From NCBI GenBank assembly GCA_963816435.1, contig CAWFKS010000002.1, positions 1 to 27,110 on the forward strand: a DNA stretch of 27,110 nucleotides, in the 5' to 3' direction. Below are positions 1 through 7,998 of this stretch, piece by piece. The DNA comes from CAWFKS01 sp963816435 (GTDB taxonomy: Bacteria; Pseudomonadota; Alphaproteobacteria; Rhizobiales; Rhizobiaceae). Made by a program: the position numbers and the translations under genes. How positions within the stretch are numbered: the stretch's first letter is position 1; the number at the start of each line of letters is the position of its first letter. The notes under the pieces were generated by a model. It saw only the letters and a program-made list of their open reading frames with translations. It was not told the DNA's origin and searched no databases.

Positions 1-765
1 GGCGGACCGAGGCCGCCAGCGCAGCGCCCACCGTTCCACCTGCGACAGCAACAGCGCCGAGACTAGGCCGATCAGGCCGAGCACGATGATTCCGGCGAAC
101 ATGTCCGCCGAGCGGAAGCTACGGGCGGCGAGCATGACCCATTGGCCGAGGCCGGTTCGGCTGGTGAGCATCTCGCCCACGATCGTAATGATCAGTGCCA
201 CCACGAGCCCCACCCGCATGCCCGAGAGGATGTCCGGCAACGCATTCGGCAGCGCGATGACGCGCAGGTAGCGCACCCGGCCCAGACGCAGCATGCGGCT
301 GACTTCCACGAGACGCACGTCGACCGACGCGACGCCGTGGGCGGTCGCCAGCAGCATCGGCCACACGGCGCCGAAGCCGACTGCGGCCAGCACCATCGCA
401 TCGGAGAGCCCGAAAAAGGTGATCGCCACCGGGATCGCCGCCGAAGCCGGCAGTGGCCGCAGCAGTTCCAGCGTCGGCACGACATAGATGCGCGCGAATG
501 ACGAGAGCCCGACCCATGCCCCGATGACGATGCCGAGCACGGAAGCGAGCAGCCATCCGAGCAAAATCCGCTGCAACGTCTCGATGGTGGCCGTGGACAA
601 CCGACCGTCCTGAAAGCCCGTGGCGAACGCCTCGAAGGCCTTCCCCGGCGGCGGCAGGAAGACGGGTGCAACCAGACGATGGGCGCTGGCGAGATACCAC
701 ACGAACACGAACAGCGCCGCGACGCCGACGCTCGCCAGTCCCCACATCAGGTCACGCGCCTTCAT
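1..765 (-). CDS. ABC transporter permease, SsuC/TauC type (3' end outside window)
   Basis: Inner-membrane permease of an ABC importer of the taurine/sulfonate/nitrate class. The frame reads from an ATG at 763-765 to base 1 without a stop, giving 255 residues. This is close to the usual family length of 250-270, so only the last few residues are probably missing. Hydrophobic segments lie near residues 8-25, 65-87, 108-142, 187-199 and 224-241. The EAA loop that docks on the ATPase is visible at about 154-184 (EVSRMLRLG followed by ALPNALPDILSG). The start overlaps the stop of the preceding permease as ATGA, so translation is probably coupled. It is the last visible gene of an operon whose order is binding protein, amidase, ATPase, permease, permease. 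Two different permeases imply a heterodimeric channel. The substrate cannot be told from the permease. Confidence 0.9.
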   Translation of the reverse strand, partial: MKARDLMWGLASVGVAALFVFVWYLASAHRLVAPVFLPPPGKAFEAFATGFQDGRLSTATIETLQRILLGWLLASVLGIVIGAWVGLSSFARIYVVPTLELLRPLPASAAIPVAITFFGLSDAMVLAAVGFGAVWPMLLATAHGVASVDVRLVEVSRMLRLGRVRYLRVIALPNALPDILSGMRVGLVVALIITIVGEMLTSRTGLGQWVMLAARSFRSADMFAGIIVLGLIGLVSALLLSQVERWALRWRPRSA

Positions 766-1517
766 CGGCTTGCCCCGATGACGTTCATGCGATGCAGAAC
801 AGCGCCCTCGATCCGCACCAGCAGGTAGTTGAAGCTCCAGCCGACGACGATCAACCAGACGAGATAAGCGAACATCCATGCAGGTCGAAGCGCCTGCTGC
901 GCGATCTGCATGCCGTAGCCGAGGCCGAGCGGGTTCACCGCCACTTCGACGGTGACTGCGACGATCAGCGACACGGTGGCCGCGAGGCGAACCGCGACGA
1001 AAATGCGTGGCAATGCAGACGGCAACACGATTTTCCAGATCGCCTGCTGGTGCGAAAGGCCGAGCATCCGCGCCACCTCGAGCAGCCGCGGCTCGATGTT
1101 GGCCACCGCGCCGCGCGTCAGCACGAGAACAGTCCAAACGACACTGAACGCGACAACTGCGATCTCGAGCCGAAAACCGAGACCGAAGATCAGCATGAAC
1201 AGCGGAATGATGGCGACGGAAGGAACCGGCCGGACCAGCTCGATCGACACCGTCATCAGCCGATCGAGCACACTGGAGAGTCCGAGAAGTGTGCCGGCGA
1301 GAATCCCGACCGAGCCGCCCACGAGCAGTCCGCCCAGTGCGGCGCCCAGAGTCTCCACTGTCGCCCGCAGCATGGAGCCATCCGCCAGTGCCCCGACCAG
1401 CGAGACGAGGATTTCGGCCGGGCTCGCGAGAGCGTCGCTCTCCACGCCGTTTGTCGCGGCGGCGATCTGCGCGGCGGCAATCAGTGCAACGGGAAGGATG
1501 GCGCCCCGCCAGTTCAT
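762..1517 (-). CDS. ABC transporter permease, SsuC/TauC type
   Basis: A 251-residue inner-membrane permease, the partner of the permease that follows it. Hydrophobic spans are seen near residues 5-22, 57-80, 98-135, 180-192 and 218-235. The cytoplasmic EAA coupling motif is at about 147-176 (EVARMLGLS, then LPSALPRIF). The start ATG at 1515-1517 overlaps the stop of the ATPase gene (ATGA), and its own stop overlaps the start of the next permease in the same way. This is typical of a tightly coupled operon. It is related to but clearly different from the neighbouring permease, which suggests divergence after an old duplication and a heterodimeric pore. Family assignment rests on the EAA motif, length and context. 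Specificity is unknown. Confidence 0.93.
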   Translation of the reverse strand: MNWRGAILPVALIAAAQIAAATNGVESDALASPAEILVSLVGALADGSMLRATVETLGAALGGLLVGGSVGILAGTLLGLSSVLDRLMTVSIELVRPVPSVAIIPLFMLIFGLGFRLEIAVVAFSVVWTVLVLTRGAVANIEPRLLEVARMLGLSHQQAIWKIVLPSALPRIFVAVRLAATVSLIVAVTVEVAVNPLGLGYGMQIAQQALRPAWMFAYLVWLIVVGWSFNYLLVRIEGAVLHRMNVIGASR

Positions 1518-2287
1518 GACGCCGGCTCGCGCTCCGTCTCCTTGACGAAGTCGTAGAGTTCACGCCGGATGCGCAGGAATTCCAGATCCTCGGGGGTGGC
1601 CACCTGATCTCGTGGGCGGCCGATCCGAACGTCGAAGACCTCGCCTATCCGCCCGGGGTTGCGCCGCAGACCGATCACGCGGTCGCCCAGATAGATCGCC
1701 TCCTCGAGATCGTGGGTGACGAAGAAGACGGTCATGCGATGCTGCATCATCAGCCGTTGCAGCTCGTCCTGGAGGCCCTGCCGGGTCATCGCGTCGAGTG
1801 CGCCGAACGGCTCGTCCATCAGCAGCACTTCAGGCTTCTGTGCCAGGCTGCGCGCGATCTGCACGCGCTGCTGCATTCCGCCCGAAAGCTCGGAGGGAAA
1901 CTTGCCGCCGTCGCCTTCAAGTCCCATCAGCGCGAGCAGTTCGGCGATGACGGACGCCCTCTCCTGCCGGGGCATACCCGCTGCCTCGAGCGCAAGTTCG
2001 ATGTTGCCCGACACGGTGCGCCAGGGCAGGAGCGCCTTGCCGTAATCCTGGAAGACGACTGCGATCTCGGGCCGCGGCTTCACGATGGGCTCGCCGGCAT
2101 AGGAAACGGCACCGGCGCTCGGGCGTTGCAGCCCGGCAATGAGACGCAGCATCGTCGTCTTGCCGCAGCCGGAGGCGCCCACCACGCAGACGAACTCGCC
2201 GGCCGCGATGTCGAGGTCGAGGCCCTTCAGCACCTGCTTGCTGCCGAAGGAGACTCCGGCATCGCGGAAGCTGATCAACGGCGCCAT
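1514..2287 (-). CDS. ABC transporter ATP-binding protein, TauB/SsuB type
   Basis: A 257-residue ATPase that powers the two permeases encoded after it. All nucleotide-binding motifs are intact: Walker A GASGCGKT at 37-44, Q-loop Gln80, signature LSGGMQQ at 134-140, Walker B LLMDEP with catalytic Glu159, and switch His192 (VTHD). Length and the signature form LSGGMQQR match the nitrate/sulfonate/taurine subfamily. I chose the ATG at 2285-2287 because homology (MAPLISFRD) begins there and it lies one base after the amidase stop. The frame stays open far upstream, but that stretch is arginine/serine-rich shadow of the amidase gene. Position 3 of the operon. Confidence 0.95.
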   Translation of the reverse strand: MAPLISFRDAGVSFGSKQVLKGLDLDIAAGEFVCVVGASGCGKTTMLRLIAGLQRPSAGAVSYAGEPIVKPRPEIAVVFQDYGKALLPWRTVSGNIELALEAAGMPRQERASVIAELLALMGLEGDGGKFPSELSGGMQQRVQIARSLAQKPEVLLMDEPFGALDAMTRQGLQDELQRLMMQHRMTVFFVTHDLEEAIYLGDRVIGLRRNPGRIGEVFDVRIGRPRDQVATPEDLEFLRIRRELYDFVKETEREPAS

Positions 2288-2288
2288 G

Positions 2289-3767
2289 TCAGGCACGATC
2301 CCCGCTGCCCGGCCTGGCGGCAAATCCCGGCGGCGCCTGGAAGGCACGGTAGCGCTCCTCCAGCAGCCGCGCGAAGCGGATGCATTTGAAGTCGTCGAGC
2401 TGGTCGCCGACGATCTGCACCCCGATCGGCAAGCCGTCATCCGACACTCCGATGGGAGCCACCGTCGAGGGCAGGAAGAATGCTCCCGTGTAGCCCGCCC
2501 AGAAGAGCTGACGCCCGAACGGGACCTCTCGGCCGTTGATCTCCAGCGTCCGCCAGGCCGGTGCGCGTTCATCGTGCGGGAATGCGGTCGTCGCCAATAC
2601 CGGGCAGAGCAAGATGTCGCATTCGGTGAAGAAATCGCGCCATATCGCCGCGATCGAATGCCGCTCCTCGTTCAGCCGCAGCCATTCGCGATGGCTCATC
2701 GTGACACCCTGCAGGAACATCGTTCGCAACTGGCTCTTGGCGCTCTCCGGGTCGGCCTTTTCGGCCTCGAAGGCCGCCACGTCCCCGTCGGTCATGTCCT
2801 GAGAAATGGCCGCGCGCATCAGCAATTCGTAGACGACATGAGCGCGATGGCTGTCGATGTCGGGACGCCAGCCGATCCGGACGTCGGCCCCCTCCCCGCG
2901 CAGGAACTCCGCCAGTTGCGCGAGCTGATGTTCGATCGCGCCGTCGACCTCCGCATATTCGTCGTTGAGAACAACCCCGACCTTCAGTCCGCGCAGCGAA
3001 ACCAACTCGCTTTCCGCCGCGCGCCGGTGTTGGCCGGCAAAAGTCTCGTGGCTGGCGTCGGCGATGATGCGGAACTCCGTCTCCAGGTCCTCGGCGCTGC
3101 GGGCGAGCGGCCCGATCACCGAGATGTCGCCGGGCGCGTGGCGGGTGCGCAGGGAATGGCCGACGGAAGAGCAGAGGCCGTAGGTGGGCTTGTGGGCGAA
3201 GACGCCGCAATAGTGCGCAGGATTGCGCACCGAAGACGCGATGTCGCTGCCGAGTTCGAGCGCCGACAGACCGGCCGCAAGCGCGGCCGCGGACCCGCCC
3301 GAAGAGCCCCCGGGCGTCCGGTCGAGGTTCCAGGGGTTGCGCGTGCGCCCGTAGATCTGGTTCGCGCTCTGGGCATCGGCGAGCCCCGGCGGGACGTTGG
3401 TCTTGCCGAAAACGACCGCACCGGCGGCCTTGAGGCGCGAAACGGCGACGGCATCGCTCTGCGCGAGATTATTGCGGAACGGAGGCAGTCCGTAGGTGGT
3501 CGGCGTACCGGTTAGATTGAAGGATTCCTTGATCGTCATCGGCACGCCATGCAAGGGGCCGAGCACTTCGCCCTTCGCGACGGCGGCATCGGCCGCCTTA
3601 GCCGCGAGGCGCGCCGCCTCGACGTCGAGCACGACGACGGCGTTGACTGCGGGATTGTAGGCGGCCACGCGGTCGAGATAGCCGTCGAGGAGTTCTTCCG
3701 CGCCGATCTCGCGGTCACGAATCCGGCGGGCCAGCGTCGCCGCCGAGCTGAAGAGTTCGTCTGCCAA
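2289..3767 (-). CDS. Amidase-signature family hydrolase
   Basis: A 492-residue serine hydrolase of the amidase signature (AS) family, expected in the cytoplasm because no signal peptide is visible. It hydrolyses an amide C-N bond to a carboxylate plus ammonia or amine. The catalytic triad can be placed by spacing: Lys80 (TIKES), cis-Ser155 (GGSSGGS) and nucleophile Ser179. The intervals Lys-Ser 75 and Ser-Ser 24 equal those of fatty acid amide hydrolase. The nucleophile loop reads GSDIASSVR instead of the usual GSDTGGSIR; the nucleophile is kept but the oxyanion-hole glycines are replaced. It lies between the binding-protein and ATPase genes of an ABC importer, one base before the ATPase start, so it probably acts on the imported compound. 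The actual substrate is not recognisable. GatA is less likely because no gatB or gatC is nearby. Confidence 0.92.
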   Translation of the reverse strand: MADELFSSAATLARRIRDREIGAEELLDGYLDRVAAYNPAVNAVVVLDVEAARLAAKAADAAVAKGEVLGPLHGVPMTIKESFNLTGTPTTYGLPPFRNNLAQSDAVAVSRLKAAGAVVFGKTNVPPGLADAQSANQIYGRTRNPWNLDRTPGGSSGGSAAALAAGLSALELGSDIASSVRNPAHYCGVFAHKPTYGLCSSVGHSLRTRHAPGDISVIGPLARSAEDLETEFRIIADASHETFAGQHRRAAESELVSLRGLKVGVVLNDEYAEVDGAIEHQLAQLAEFLRGEGADVRIGWRPDIDSHRAHVVYELLMRAAISQDMTDGDVAAFEAEKADPESAKSQLRTMFLQGVTMSHREWLRLNEERHSIAAIWRDFFTECDILLCPVLATTAFPHDERAPAWRTLEINGREVPFGRQLFWAGYTGAFFLPSTVAPIGVSDDGLPIGVQIVGDQLDDFKCIRFARLLEERYRAFQAPPGFAARPGSGDRA

Positions 3768-3788
3768 GAATGCGGTCTTCCAGATTGG

Positions 3789-3817
3789 GGCGTCGGCCGG
3801 CGCAGCCGACCGACGCC
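3789..3817 (-). terminator. Intra-operon stem-loop between binding-protein and amidase genes
   Basis: GGCGTCGG (3789-3796) pairs perfectly with CCGACGCC (3810-3817), and the loop can add about three more pairs. It lies in the 55-base gap between the binding-protein stop and the amidase start and has no T-run. It is more likely an RNA processing/stability element or attenuator, favouring the binding-protein message over the rest of the operon, than a full terminator. Function is inferred. Confidence 0.55.
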
Positions 3818-3822
3818 GCCTG

Positions 3823-4770
3823 CTAGCGGAGATAGGAGGGGAGGAGATCTGCGCCCTTGACGTCGGACGAAAGCATGCCCTGGTCCTTCATCGTGTCGAT
3901 CCAGTACTGGATTCCCTGGGCGGGAACATCGACGGAGAAGGTGCCCCAACGCGAAGTAGCCACCACCGCCTCCGGCAGCTTGGTCCATTTGGCGAAGCTC
4001 TTGCGTGCCTCGGCGTCATTGGCCTTAATGAAGTCCGCCGCTTCTTTCAGCGCGTCGCGAAACCCCTTCACTTCGTCGGGATGCGCTTCGGCCCATTCGC
4101 GCGAGGCGACGAAGATGACGATCGGGGCGCCGTCGGGCATCGTCGCGACGAAATCGCCAAAATCGTAGCCGACGCCTTCCTTTATCATCTTGGAGTAGAA
4201 GGGGTCGACGGAGACGACTGCATCGACGTTGCCGCTGGCCAGGAGGTCCTGCATCTGCGGGAAGGGAACCTCCACGAAGCGGACCTTCGTGTAGTCGCTG
4301 TCGTTCTCCCGCATCCAGCGCTGCACCATTGCCTGGTGATAGGACTGCAGGCCCACCACGCCGACCGTCTTGCCCTCGAGATCCTTCGGCGACTTGATGC
4401 CGCTGCCCTTGCGCGCGAGCACGCCGACTGCCGGCGGCTGGACGGACGGAAAGGCCGACGCGCCGGCGATCACCGACAGTTCGATGCCCGCCTGCCAGGC
4501 CGATAGGACGGGGATGAGGACGGTATGGCCGACCTCGGCCGAGCCTGAGGCAATGGCGCTGATCATCACAGACGGATTCGGCGCCGCGGTCAGCTGGACA
4601 TCGAGGCCGCGCTTGTCGAAGAAGCCTTGGTCCTTCGCCACAAAAAGCGGCAAACCGTCTGAAATCGGGACGAAATTTACGCGGATGGGATCTGCGGCGG
4701 CCGCGGTCGCGGACAGACCTACGGCCAGGCAGATTGCGGTAAAGATGAGGCGCAGACAGGCCAGCTTCAT
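3823..4770 (-). CDS. ABC transporter substrate-binding protein, NMT1/TauA/SsuA-like
   Basis: A 315-residue periplasmic binding protein for the downstream importer. A signal peptide is clear: MKLACLRL start, hydrophobic core to about residue 23, and a likely cleavage site in the alanine run before DPIRVNF. The mature part shows the early pattern of the NMT1/TauA fold (FVPISDGLPLFVAKDQGFF, then GLDVQL) and a VGVVGLQSYH segment, as in sulfonate, nitrate, pyrimidine and riboflavin binding proteins. The start at 4768-4770 is supported by the ribosome-binding sequence GGGAGGACGAA directly upstream; a longer open frame upstream lacks signal-peptide character. It is the first gene of the operon and is followed by a stem-loop. 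The ligand is unknown; the co-transcribed amidase suggests an amide or other C-N compound. Confidence 0.9.
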   Translation of the reverse strand: MKLACLRLIFTAICLAVGLSATAAAADPIRVNFVPISDGLPLFVAKDQGFFDKRGLDVQLTAAPNPSVMISAIASGSAEVGHTVLIPVLSAWQAGIELSVIAGASAFPSVQPPAVGVLARKGSGIKSPKDLEGKTVGVVGLQSYHQAMVQRWMRENDSDYTKVRFVEVPFPQMQDLLASGNVDAVVSVDPFYSKMIKEGVGYDFGDFVATMPDGAPIVIFVASREWAEAHPDEVKGFRDALKEAADFIKANDAEARKSFAKWTKLPEAVVATSRWGTFSVDVPAQGIQYWIDTMKDQGMLSSDVKGADLLPSYLR

Positions 4771-4794
4771 TTCGTCCTCCCTGAGAGCTGCTCG

Positions 4795-4824
4795 ATCAAA
4801 CGACAACTCGTTTTGGGCTGTCAA
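4795..4824 (-). promoter_or_regulatory. Candidate sigma-70 promoter of the amidase/ABC operon
   Basis: On the minus strand TTGACA (4819-4824) is followed after 18 bases by TTTGAT (4795-4800). This would start transcription near 4788, about 18 bases before the binding-protein ATG. The -35 is a perfect consensus; the -10 matches four of six. Confidence 0.5.
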
Positions 4825-4966
4825 GGCCGGCGTGAAAGTAGTCGCCTGACTCCACTGCCCCTTGTAACGGCCAGAGTTGAAGCAGAGTATAAATCGCTTG
4901 GGCATCACCTGCGCGCTGTCGATTCGCTTTCGTGTCAGTCGCGCGAGCGGCAAGTGCCCCGATATT

Positions 4967-4978
4967 TTGTGATCATAA
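4967..4978. promoter_or_regulatory. Candidate operator palindrome around TGATCA
   Basis: TTGTGATCATAA is a 12-base near-palindrome (10 of 12 positions symmetric) in an AT-rich patch within the 252-base gap between the thiolase stop and the binding-protein start. Such sequences are common GntR- or LysR-type operators. It lies about 140 bases upstream of the proposed promoter, so its role is uncertain. I see no gene in 4771-5022. Confidence 0.3.
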
Positions 4979-5022
4979 TGGATCCTGCCCTTCTCTGAAG
5001 GCCGACATCACTACTGCGTATT

Positions 5023-6267
5023 TCATTTCAAAGCTGCGTTCTCGACCACGAAGCTGACCGTGGTGGTCGCGCTGCCGCCGATGTTGAGCGTGGCGGCGCG
5101 GCGCGCGCCTTCGACCTGGCAGGGCCCGGCCTGACCGGTGACCTGGTTGTGGACGTCCAGCATCATGCGCACCCCGGTCGCCCCCACCGGGTGGCCGAGG
5201 CCGATCAGGCCGCCGCTCGGATTGACCGGAAGCCGCCCGCCCATGGCGATGGTGCCCTCCTCCACGGCCTGCCAAGACTTGCCCGGCTCGGTGAGGCCGA
5301 AATGGTCGAGCGCCATGTATTCGGTGACGGTGAAGCAGTCGTGGGTCTCGATCAGGTCGAGATCGTCGGCCGAAGCGATGCCGGCGCGCCCGAACGCGTC
5401 GCGGATCGCGGTGCGCAGATGCGGGAAGACATAGTCGCCGCCGCGCGATTCGCTCATCTTGTCGTCGAAGCGCATGGTGGCGGTGCGATGGCCCCAGCCG
5501 GAAATGCGCGACAGTTTCTCCACCGGGATGCCGTGGCGGCCGGCATATTCCTCCGCGGCCTTGCGCGAGGCCAGGAAGACGACGGCCGCGCCGTCGGTCA
5601 CCTGCCCGCAATCCTGCCGCCGCACCGGACCCTCGATCACCGGGTTTTCCTGGTCGTCGGCGGTGAAGGCGTTCTCGCCGAAGCGCCAGTTGCGCGTCTG
5701 CGCGTTGGGATTGCGCGAGGCGTTCTCGTAGTTGATTTCGGCGATGCGCATGAGGTGGGCGTAGTCGAGCCCGTAGCGCTCCTCGTATTCGTCCATCAAT
5801 CGACCGAACATGTAGGGCCAGACAAAGCGCGCATCCTCGGCCTCGCGGCCGCGCCAGCAGGCGGCGCCGAGATGGCCGGCGGCATCGTCGCCGTGAACGT
5901 TGCGCATGTATTCCACGCCGGCCACGCAGGCGAGGTCGTAGCGGCCGGCCTCGATCTCGGCGGCCGCGGCCAGCAGGGCAATGCTGCCCGACGCGCAGGC
6001 GGCCTCGTGCCGTGATGTCGGCAGGCCGGAGAATGCCGGGTGGAGTGCCGAGAACACGCCGCCGAGCTGTCCCTGCCCACAAAACAGTTCGGCGGCGAAG
6101 TTGCCGACATGGGCCGTTTCGACCGCCTCTGGGGCGATGCCGGTGGCATCGAGCCCGCCGAGGACGGCCTCTGACATCATCTCGGAAAGCCCGCTTCCCT
6201 CACGGGTCCAGTTGCGGGCAAAGTCCGTCTGGTATCCGCCGAGTACGTAGACGTCGCTCGCGCTCAT
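5023..6267 (-). CDS. Thiolase, SCP-x type acetyl-CoA acyltransferase
   Basis: A 414-residue thiolase-fold protein, expected to carry out thiolytic cleavage of a 3-ketoacyl-CoA (or the reverse condensation) in the cytoplasm. The nucleophilic Cys91 is in HEAACASGS. The SCP-x signature HDCF is at 309-312, and the active-site His359 is in GLGHPVGATG. The end reads NIGGSATTT in place of the C-terminal cysteine motif of classical thiolases, which is characteristic of the SCP-x/lipid-transfer branch. The start at 6265-6267 is preceded by GGAGG eight bases upstream; the longer TTG start five codons earlier would put that sequence inside the gene. It is the last gene of the operon that also encodes acyl-CoA ligase, flavoprotein and hydrolase, which fits a terminal chain-shortening step. 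Many SCP-x thiolases work with a small Zn-ribbon/OB-fold partner, and none is present here. Confidence 0.92.
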   Translation of the reverse strand: MSASDVYVLGGYQTDFARNWTREGSGLSEMMSEAVLGGLDATGIAPEAVETAHVGNFAAELFCGQGQLGGVFSALHPAFSGLPTSRHEAACASGSIALLAAAAEIEAGRYDLACVAGVEYMRNVHGDDAAGHLGAACWRGREAEDARFVWPYMFGRLMDEYEERYGLDYAHLMRIAEINYENASRNPNAQTRNWRFGENAFTADDQENPVIEGPVRRQDCGQVTDGAAVVFLASRKAAEEYAGRHGIPVEKLSRISGWGHRTATMRFDDKMSESRGGDYVFPHLRTAIRDAFGRAGIASADDLDLIETHDCFTVTEYMALDHFGLTEPGKSWQAVEEGTIAMGGRLPVNPSGGLIGLGHPVGATGVRMMLDVHNQVTGQAGPCQVEGARRAATLNIGGSATTTVSFVVENAALK

Positions 6268-6288
6268 GTTGCAGTCCTCCAAAAATGT

Positions 6289-7998
6289 TCAGGCAATGCG
6301 GGCGACCGGCTGGCTCATTTCGGCCTCCACCATTTCGCGCAGCTTGCCGCGCTGGACCTTGGCCAGCGGGTTGCGCGGCAGGGCGTCGACGATCATCAGC
6401 CTGTCCGGCCATTTGAATTTCGCCAGGCCGCGCTCCTCGCAGAAGGCGGCGATCGCGGAAAGCGTCACCTCGCGCCCCTGCTTCGGCACGACCACGGCGC
6501 AGACCCGTTCGCCCAGCCGGTCGTCGGCATAGGCGGTGGTGGCCGCCTCGGCGAGATCGGGATGGGCGGAAAGCACGCCGTCCACTTCGGCCGGCGCGAT
6601 CTTCATGCCGCCGCGCACGATCAGCTCCTTGGAGCGGCCGACGAAGCGCACGAACGGCGCGTCACCCTCCTTTTCCACGATCTCGAAAAGATCGCCGGTG
6701 CGGAAATAGCCGTCGGCGTCGAACATCGAGCGGTCGTAGCCGGCCATGGTGTAGTAGCCGGGAAACACCGACGGTCCCTTGATGCGCATTTCGCCGGCGC
6801 GGCCTGTGGCGGCGATGACCTCGCCGGTCTCCTGATCGACCAGGCGGAACGTGCAGCCGTTGGAGGTGCGCTCGCCGCCGCGCCAGCCGAGGTCGCCGCT
6901 GCGGGGAAACAGCCGGCAGCGAACCTCCGGATCTGGCACCGCGTCGCGGCTCGAGGCGAGCTGGATGCCTTCGTTGGAGCCGAAGATGTTGATGACGGCG
7001 ATGTCGAAGCGCCGTTCGAAGGCGGCGACGTGGGCCGGGTCCGGAGGCGCCGAGCCGGTGCCCATGGCGCGGACGCTGGTCAGCGCCTCGGCGATGCCGG
7101 CATCGTCACGGCCGACGATGTTGGCGATGATGGCCGGCGCCACCACCGTATAGGCGACCTGTTCCGAGCGGAGCTGATTAAGGAACACCGACACGTCGAA
7201 GGGGTGATGCAGCACCAGTGTTCCGCAGATCCTCAGCCATGGCATCATCAGCCCGCCGATCGAGGCTGCGTTGACGAAGGGAAACGGTGCAAGCAGAACG
7301 TCGCCGTGTTCAAGCCGCGAGCTGTCGGACGAGCTCCAGCGGCTCGACAGCCAGTTGTTGTGGGTCTTGGGGACGGCCTTGGGGATGCCCTCGGTGCCCG
7401 AGGTCCAGCAGATGGAAAACAGCGAATCCGGGTCGCGGTTACGCTCGAACGTGATGTCGTGGTGGCCGCCGCCCATCGCCTCGGCGAGATCGCGGGCGCC
7501 GGCCGGAACGTCCTCGCCCAGAACGTAGACCGGACCGCTGAAACCCGTGCCCGCGATGAAATCCTCGGCCAGCCGATAGCGGCCGAAGCGGGAAACGGTG
7601 CAGAAGGCGCGCGGCGTCACGATGCGCAGGATCGAATCCAGCTCGTGACGCCGGTACTGGACCGGCACGGGGCTGACGATCACGCCGATGCTGGCCGCGG
7701 CGAGATAGACCACCGTCAGCTCGTGGATGTTGGGCATCTGCACGAGCAGGATGTCGCCGTACCGCAACCCGTCGGCGAGAAAGGAGCGCGCCAGGTTGTC
7801 GACGGCCGCCAGCGCTTCGGCGTAGGTCATGCGCGTGGCGATACCGTCGACGAGTTCGGCGCGATTGGGCGGATCGACGATGGCGGTGCGTTCGGGCGCG
7901 GCAAGCGCGTTTCGCTCGAACAGCGTGCCGATGGAATCCTCGCCCCAGGCGCCTTCACGCCTGTAGGCGGCGATCTGCTCGGGCGAAAACGGCCGCAT
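6289..7998 (-). CDS. AMP-forming acyl/aryl-CoA ligase (adenylate-forming family)
   Basis: A 569-residue enzyme that activates a carboxylic acid to acyl-AMP and then acyl-CoA. Core motifs in order: the ATP-binding P-loop SICWTSGTEGIPKAV at about 195-209, SNEGIQ of the A5 region, GEMRIKGPSVFPGYY and DGYFRTGDL, the hinge VGRSKELIVRGGMKI, and the C-terminal PRNPLAKVQRGKLRE with the probable adenylation lysine Lys547. The last motif has Ala before Lys where Gly is usual. The pattern resembles dihydroxybenzoate-AMP/benzoate-type ligases as much as fatty acyl ligases, so an aromatic or cyclic acid is plausible. The ATG at 7996-7998 shares a base with the stop of the flavoprotein gene (TGATG). The frame is open much further upstream, but only as an arginine-rich shadow. 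The acid substrate is unknown. Confidence 0.94.
   Translation of the reverse strand: MRPFSPEQIAAYRREGAWGEDSIGTLFERNALAAPERTAIVDPPNRAELVDGIATRMTYAEALAAVDNLARSFLADGLRYGDILLVQMPNIHELTVVYLAAASIGVIVSPVPVQYRRHELDSILRIVTPRAFCTVSRFGRYRLAEDFIAGTGFSGPVYVLGEDVPAGARDLAEAMGGGHHDITFERNRDPDSLFSICWTSGTEGIPKAVPKTHNNWLSSRWSSSDSSRLEHGDVLLAPFPFVNAASIGGLMMPWLRICGTLVLHHPFDVSVFLNQLRSEQVAYTVVAPAIIANIVGRDDAGIAEALTSVRAMGTGSAPPDPAHVAAFERRFDIAVINIFGSNEGIQLASSRDAVPDPEVRCRLFPRSGDLGWRGGERTSNGCTFRLVDQETGEVIAATGRAGEMRIKGPSVFPGYYTMAGYDRSMFDADGYFRTGDLFEIVEKEGDAPFVRFVGRSKELIVRGGMKIAPAEVDGVLSAHPDLAEAATTAYADDRLGERVCAVVVPKQGREVTLSAIAAFCEERGLAKFKWPDRLMIVDALPRNPLAKVQRGKLREMVEAEMSQPVARIA

Noticed and set aside
2139..3515. 458-codon open frame on the plus strand opposite the amidase gene
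   Set aside because: It is the antisense shadow of a clearly conserved gene in GC-rich DNA. The protein is rich in Arg/Asp/Gly with no family motifs.
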